Below the pieces are notes generated by a model, which made no database searches, was not told the DNA's origin, and saw only the letters and a list, made by a program, of their open reading frames with translations. Below are positions 60,335 to 64,000 of a DNA stretch of 64,000 bases, one piece after another; the first letter of the stretch is position 1; every line of letters begins with the position of its first letter. Made by a program: the position numbers and the translations under genes. Source of the stretch: Trifolium pratense (lineage: Eukaryota; Streptophyta; Magnoliopsida; Fabales; Fabaceae); NCBI RefSeq assembly GCF_020283565.1, contig NC_060061.1, positions 17,521,362 through 17,585,361 of the forward strand, read 5' to 3'.

Positions 60335-61237
60335 ATGGATCCTAATCATTTTCATTATCAACAAGCTATGTTCAATTTCATGCAAAATTATCAAAATCCT
60401 AATCCTCAAAATTCTCAAATTCCACCGATGCCACCATTTTCTACTCAAGTTCCACCATTTTCTACTCAAGTTGGTACTGAAAAAGAAGAAAGGGTTGTTG
60501 TTAAAAAAAAATCTCGAGAGCAATTTGCAAGGGATGAGGATATACTACTTATCCAATCATGGCTCAATGTTTCAAAGGATCCAATTGTGGGAGTTGATCA
60601 AAAGGCTGAGAGTTTTTGGGTAAGAGTCGCTGCCAATTATAACCAGTATCGTGGGGAATCGCGGGAAAAGTTAAAGGGACAATTAAAATGTCGATGGCAT
60701 CGAATAAATGGCTTGGTTCAAAAATTTGTTGGGTGTTACAAACAAGCTGTTAATGGAAAGAAAAGTGGGACATCGGAGAACGATGTCATGGCCGCTGCAA
60801 ATGCATTTTTTGCTCAGGATCAAGGTACAACATTCAACCTTGAGTACGCATGGAGATTGTTAAAAGATGAACCTAAATGGATGGGAGAATCGATTGAAAG
60901 TTCTTCAAAAATAACAAAGACTTATGCTAGTGAGGCATCATCGGAGAACCCAAATACACCTTCAAGTTATGAGTTTAACTCATCATCACCAATGGAGCGT
61001 CCAATGGGACAAAAAGCAGCAAAAAGGAAGGGTAAGGCAAAGGAAATTCCAAATGAAACGCAAGATGCAAGGAATAAAAGAGCAATGTTAATGGAAAGAC
61101 TAGCGCAAAGTAAGGAAGACGAGATAGAATTAAAGGTAGTGCAACTAATGATGAAAGACACTTCTACTATGAGCGATAGTCAACGAGATATTCATGAAAA
61201 ATATTGTAATAAGATGAAAAAAAAATATGGAATGTAG
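60335..61237 (+). CDS. Harbinger ORF1, Myb/SANT-like DNA-binding protein
   Basis: 300 residues. After a Pro/Gln/Asn-rich N-terminus (about 1-50) there is a trihelix/SANT-like region (about 65-135: FARDEDILLIQSWLNVSKDP, SFWVRVAANYNQYR, LKCRWHRINGLVQKF) with the spaced Trp residues of Myb folds. A basic linker (AAKRKGKAKE) and a Lys/Glu-rich C-terminal helix follow (about 240-295). Such proteins are often annotated as glutathione S-transferase T3-like or NAM-associated by database carry-over. In PIF/Harbinger elements ORF1 helps bring the transposase to the nucleus and to the ends. The frame is intact. Confidence 0.88.
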   Translation: MDPNHFHYQQAMFNFMQNYQNPNPQNSQIPPMPPFSTQVPPFSTQVGTEKEERVVVKKKSREQFARDEDILLIQSWLNVSKDPIVGVDQKAESFWVRVAANYNQYRGESREKLKGQLKCRWHRINGLVQKFVGCYKQAVNGKKSGTSENDVMAAANAFFAQDQGTTFNLEYAWRLLKDEPKWMGESIESSSKITKTYASEASSENPNTPSSYEFNSSSPMERPMGQKAAKRKGKAKEIPNETQDARNKRAMLMERLAQSKEDEIELKVVQLMMKDTSTMSDSQRDIHEKYCNKMKKKYGM

Positions 61238-61241
61238 TTAG

Positions 61242-61400
61242 TATCTACACCTATGTAACATGGTCATTAGTACCACTTTAAATTATCAACACCTATGTAA
61301 CATGGTCATTAGTACCACTTTAAATTATAATAAATATTATGTTATTCAAACTAGCCGTTATTCAAACTAGCCGTTATTCAAACTAGCCGTTATTCAAACT
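61242..61400. repeat. Tandem repeats between the two Harbinger genes
   Basis: A 46-bp unit (acacctatgtaacatggtcattag...) occurs twice at 61250-61330. It is followed by 16-bp units of 'ttattcaaactagccg', which resume at 61778-61855 on the other side of the solo LTR. Confidence 0.9.
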
Positions 61401-61777
61401 GTTGCGATATTTCTGCAAGTGCACAGACTTATCGTGTAGTTATAAAAGATTATCGATCCCACAGGGACTATTAGTTAATATTTCGCTTATGTTTTCAATA
61501 TAATGTAAGGTTAAGGCTAATAATAATTAAAAAGGGGTTTGTAAAATAAATACCTAGATATAATGTGCTCCTTTAATTTAGGTGTGGCTGGCGCCACAAT
61601 ATGCATGGCTGGCGCCATGATTTTGCTTTGTGGCCGGCGCCTTAACTTAATGTGGCTGGCGCCACTTCTTTTGCTTTGTGGCCGGCGCCATAGTTGTGTG
61701 GCCGGCACTGCTGGCCTCAACTGTGGGCTGGCCCACTTGTTTTGTTTAATAAAATAGTGCATTTTTCGGTGTTATCA
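61400..61777. mobile_element. Solo LTR nested in the Harbinger element, TSD CAAAC
   Basis: 378 bp starting TGTTGCGATA and ending TGTTATCA (TG...CA), flanked by CAAAC (61395-61399 and 61778-61782). Because the target is itself a tandem repeat containing CAAAC, the TSD alone is weak evidence. The TG/CA ends and the abrupt break in the 16-bp array support insertion. Contains TTATCGATCCCACAGGGACT, a phrase common near plant LTR ends, and six GGC(T/C)GGCGCC-type palindromic units at 61586-61690. Confidence 0.72.
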
Positions 61778-61917
61778 CAAACTAGCCGTTATTCAAACTA
61801 GCCGTTATTCAAACTAGCCGTTATTCAAACTAGCCGTTATTCAAACTATTATATATACTACCACTTATGTCATTATTTTCTCATTCTCATCTTATTCTTC
61901 TCTCATTATTTACTAAA

Positions 61918-63219
61918 ATGGATTCAGACGATTCAGATAATTACGATCAAGAATTTTGGGAGTTGGTTGAAGAAGAATTTATGGACGACAGTGATGAAGA
62001 ACAAGAGCTTCAGAATGAACTTCAATCTGGAAGTTCCTCTAGGCCAAAGAAAAGAACAACGATAGATCGAGGTCGTGAAGAAGGGCATAATCGATTGTTC
62101 AATGACTACTTCTCGGAAAATCCAGTATACACAGATGTTCAATTCCGAAGAAGGTTCAGAATGCATAGGCATGTATTTCTTCGAATTGTAGATGCCCTTG
62201 GAAATCATGATGAATATTTCCAAATGAGGGTCGATGCAACTGGTAAAATGGGTCTTTCACCATTGCAGAAATGTACATCTGCTATTCGTATGTTGGCGTA
62301 TGGGTCTGCTGCTGACATTGTAGACGAGTATGTTCGAATCGGTGAAAGCACTTCAATTGAGTGCTTACAAAGATTCGTTCAGGGCGTGAATGCTGTATTT
62401 GGGGCTGAGTATTTGAGAAAGCCTAACAACACTGATGTTGAACATCTTTTACAAATGGGAGAGTCACGTGGCTTTCCAGGTATGTTGGGTTCTATTGATT
62501 GTATGCATTGGGAATGGAAAAATTGTCCTGTTGCATGGAAAGGACAATTTTGTCGAGGTGATCATGGTAAGCCCACAATCATGCTTGAAGCAGTGGCATC
62601 ACAAGACTTATGGATTTGGCATGCTTTTTTTGGTATTGCAGGTTCAAACAATGACATTAATGTGTTAAACCAATCTAATGTGTTTAACGATATTTTGGAA
62701 GGACATGCTCCCAATGTGCAATATACAATCAATGGGACACCATATAATATGGGGTATTATTTAGCAGATGGTATATATCCTGAGTGGGCTACATTTGTCA
62801 AAACCATTTCAATGCCACAGGGAGAAAAGAAAAAGTTATTTGCTCAACATCAAGAATCAGCTAGAAAAGATGTGGAGCGGGCATTTGGAGTGCTTCAATC
62901 TCGATTTGCAATTATACGTGGCCCAGCACGTGCTTGGCACATGGACACCCTCAAGCATACCATATATGCATGCATCATATTGCACAACATGATTGTTGAA
63001 GACGAACGACATACATATGGAGGTAATTTTGATTACTCTTATGATAATGTGGATGACAACAACTCAACAACCGAAACATTTAGCGGTCCTCATCCGAATC
63101 TTGCAACAAGACTACAAAGAAGAGCAAGTATTCGAGAAAAACAAGTTCATCGTCAACTTCAAGGAAATTTAGTCGAGTATATTTGGGAACGTTTTGGACA
63201 TGTAGATGATGAAGTTTAA
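61918..63219 (+). CDS. Harbinger transposase (DDE_Tnp_4, ALP1/HARBI1-like)
   Basis: 433 residues from MDSDDSDNYD. The frame is open 17 codons further to an ATG at 61867, but that extension is hydrophobic and probably not used. The DDE triad is visible: D194 (GSIDCMHWEW), D246 (GSNNDINVL) and E320 (RKDVERAFGVLQSRF). The C-terminal ILHNMIVEDE motif is also present. The acidic N-terminus and helix-turn-helix-like region (FRRRFRMHRHVFLRIV) match the family. It cuts and joins the element ends with ORF1. No stop or frameshift. The domesticated relative ALP1 antagonises Polycomb, but this copy lies within TIRs and is transposon-encoded. Confidence 0.94.
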   Translation: MDSDDSDNYDQEFWELVEEEFMDDSDEEQELQNELQSGSSSRPKKRTTIDRGREEGHNRLFNDYFSENPVYTDVQFRRRFRMHRHVFLRIVDALGNHDEYFQMRVDATGKMGLSPLQKCTSAIRMLAYGSAADIVDEYVRIGESTSIECLQRFVQGVNAVFGAEYLRKPNNTDVEHLLQMGESRGFPGMLGSIDCMHWEWKNCPVAWKGQFCRGDHGKPTIMLEAVASQDLWIWHAFFGIAGSNNDINVLNQSNVFNDILEGHAPNVQYTINGTPYNMGYYLADGIYPEWATFVKTISMPQGEKKKLFAQHQESARKDVERAFGVLQSRFAIIRGPARAWHMDTLKHTIYACIILHNMIVEDERHTYGGNFDYSYDNVDDNNSTTETFSGPHPNLATRLQRRASIREKQVHRQLQGNLVEYIWERFGHVDDEV

Positions 63220-63557
63220 GTTTAATTTATTATGTGATGTTATTTATTTTTATTGTTTTTAATTATATGTCATGTATTTGAGATTAATATTAATTATCAT
63301 TTTAAATTATAAGTTCAATTTGAATTTTATTTATTTTATATCAATTTTAATTTAAATAATTAAAATTATTATTTTAATTATTATAAAATTTAATATGAAT
63401 AAAATATTAATAAATAAAGTAAAATTGTGGGACCCAATATGGGTTCTTCAGAGTTGCACCATTGGAGATAAAAATTAGTTGAGTTGCTTCAAGCTGACGT
63501 GGCTTAATAGGTCCCACAAGGAACCCAAAAATAGGTTCACGGTTGGAGATGCTCTTA

Positions 63558-63720
63558 TAAAATCCTTTTCTTTGTCTGCGAGGGTTGCATGGAATCGTCT
63601 TGCATGGAATCGTCCCAAGGCATTAATCTTGATCCTCCAAAGACTAAAATCACTGTCAGCAGTAAATTTCTCCATATCAAACTTGGTTGTATACTTGTAT
63701 GTTTCACAGAATTGCACTGG
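63558..63720 (-). pseudogene. Copia gag N-terminal fragment
   Basis: The minus-strand frame reads TTKFDMEKFTADSDFSLWRIK, the usual start of Ty1/copia gag proteins. The frame then runs into a small duplication (tgcatggaatcgtc twice at 63586-63615). No further gag-pol follows because the Harbinger element sits there. A relic. Confidence 0.6.
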
Positions 63721-63754
63721 AACTAAGCTCTAGATGCCACTTGCTAGGATTTGT

Positions 63755-63930
63755 GGGCTATGAATTTGGAGAAAGACTCGATCACAGCAATGCTGCAAAT
63801 GCAGGCCAGCATTCACAAATCCTAAAGAAGTAAGTGTCTAAATGAAGAAACAGAAAGAAAAAAGAAGAAAAGTAAATGGAATTATATCTGAGGTTCAGAG
63901 ATAATGCACTCTTGCAACCTCACTGAGTTA
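63755..63930. repeat. Right copy of the duplication flanking the Harbinger element
   Basis: Homologous in order and orientation to 59695-59890 (tatgaatttggagaaagactcgatcac; caaatgcaggccagcattcacaaat; gtgtctaaatgaagaa). The two copies may be LTRs or a duplicated segment of one older element that the Harbinger transposon later entered. Confidence 0.6.
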
Positions 63931-64000
63931 GATCCCTTCCACTATGAGCACAAAAAAACCCAGATTTGCACCCTTGATCTTGCAAAATGTCAATACATTC

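Larger units (their letters stand above)
59974..63554 (+). mobile_element. PIF/Harbinger transposon with both genes, TSD TTA
   Basis: The flanks carry TTA (59971-59973 and 63555-63557), the 3-bp target typical of PIF/Harbinger. The ends are imperfect inverted repeats: GACCAACTCCAGCGG on the left and GAGCATCTCCAACCG on the right (minus strand), 11 of 15 matching. Inside are the two expected genes on the same strand, a Myb/SANT-like ORF1 and a DDE transposase, both open. The TIRs are not well matched, which may limit current activity. Confidence 0.9.

Noticed and set aside
61563..61757. Open frames on both strands across the GGCCGGCGCC units
   Set aside because: They come from the repeated decamers inside a solo LTR; no protein similarity recognised.

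Overview
The window is nuclear DNA of a flowering plant. AT-rich spacers, spliced genes with GT-AG introns, plant-only regulators (DOF, SBP-box) and dense plant transposons all show this. The repeat style (very short TRIM elements with a tRNA-iMet primer site, CTCCCTCCGTCCC mariner MITEs, SIRE-like LTR remnants) suggests a papilionoid legume of the Medicago/Trifolium type. That species guess is inference.

Host genes from left to right: a DOF zinc-finger factor (minus, 4415-5767, with a short upstream exon I propose at 5711-5767); a small SPL3-type SBP-box factor (plus, 27496-30502) with a miR156-like site in its 3' UTR; a mitochondrial basic amino acid carrier of the BAC1 type (minus, 38882-42327, eight exons, 305 residues); a RING1-type PRC1 E3 ligase (plus, 49622-54299, ten exons, 439 residues); a DUF3741/TRM-like protein (plus, 55494-56315); and an unrecognised 180-residue plant protein (plus, 58662-59204). 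They are unrelated in function and independently transcribed.

Most of the rest is mobile DNA, and many elements can be delimited to the base by their target-site duplications (TSDs): a TRIM (653-1215, minus), an intact Ty1/copia element (6288-10983, TSD GGATG), a second TRIM (17497-17793), a 5'-truncated L1-type LINE with one in-frame stop (19850-22834), a non-coding LTR element (31014-34575, TSD TAACC), a hAT-type element carrying GC-rich unique DNA and a long AT microsatellite (36103-37340, TSD CTTATGGG), a Helitron 3' end with a decayed helicase (42693 to about 43650), a nested hAT MITE (44285-44809), a SIRE-like remnant fused in frame to a copy of a RING1 exon (45480 to about 47560), and a two-gene PIF/Harbinger transposon with a solo LTR nested inside it (59974-63554, TSD TTA). 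Several MITEs and tRNA-derived SINE-like repeats fill the gaps.

I see no new multi-gene biological system. The best leads are the retroelement/RING1 exon fusion, the SPL3-like gene whose miR156 site is mismatched at the slicing position, the structurally complete Harbinger element, the copia element whose two LTRs differ by one 107-bp GC-rich block, and the hAT element with foreign-looking cargo.
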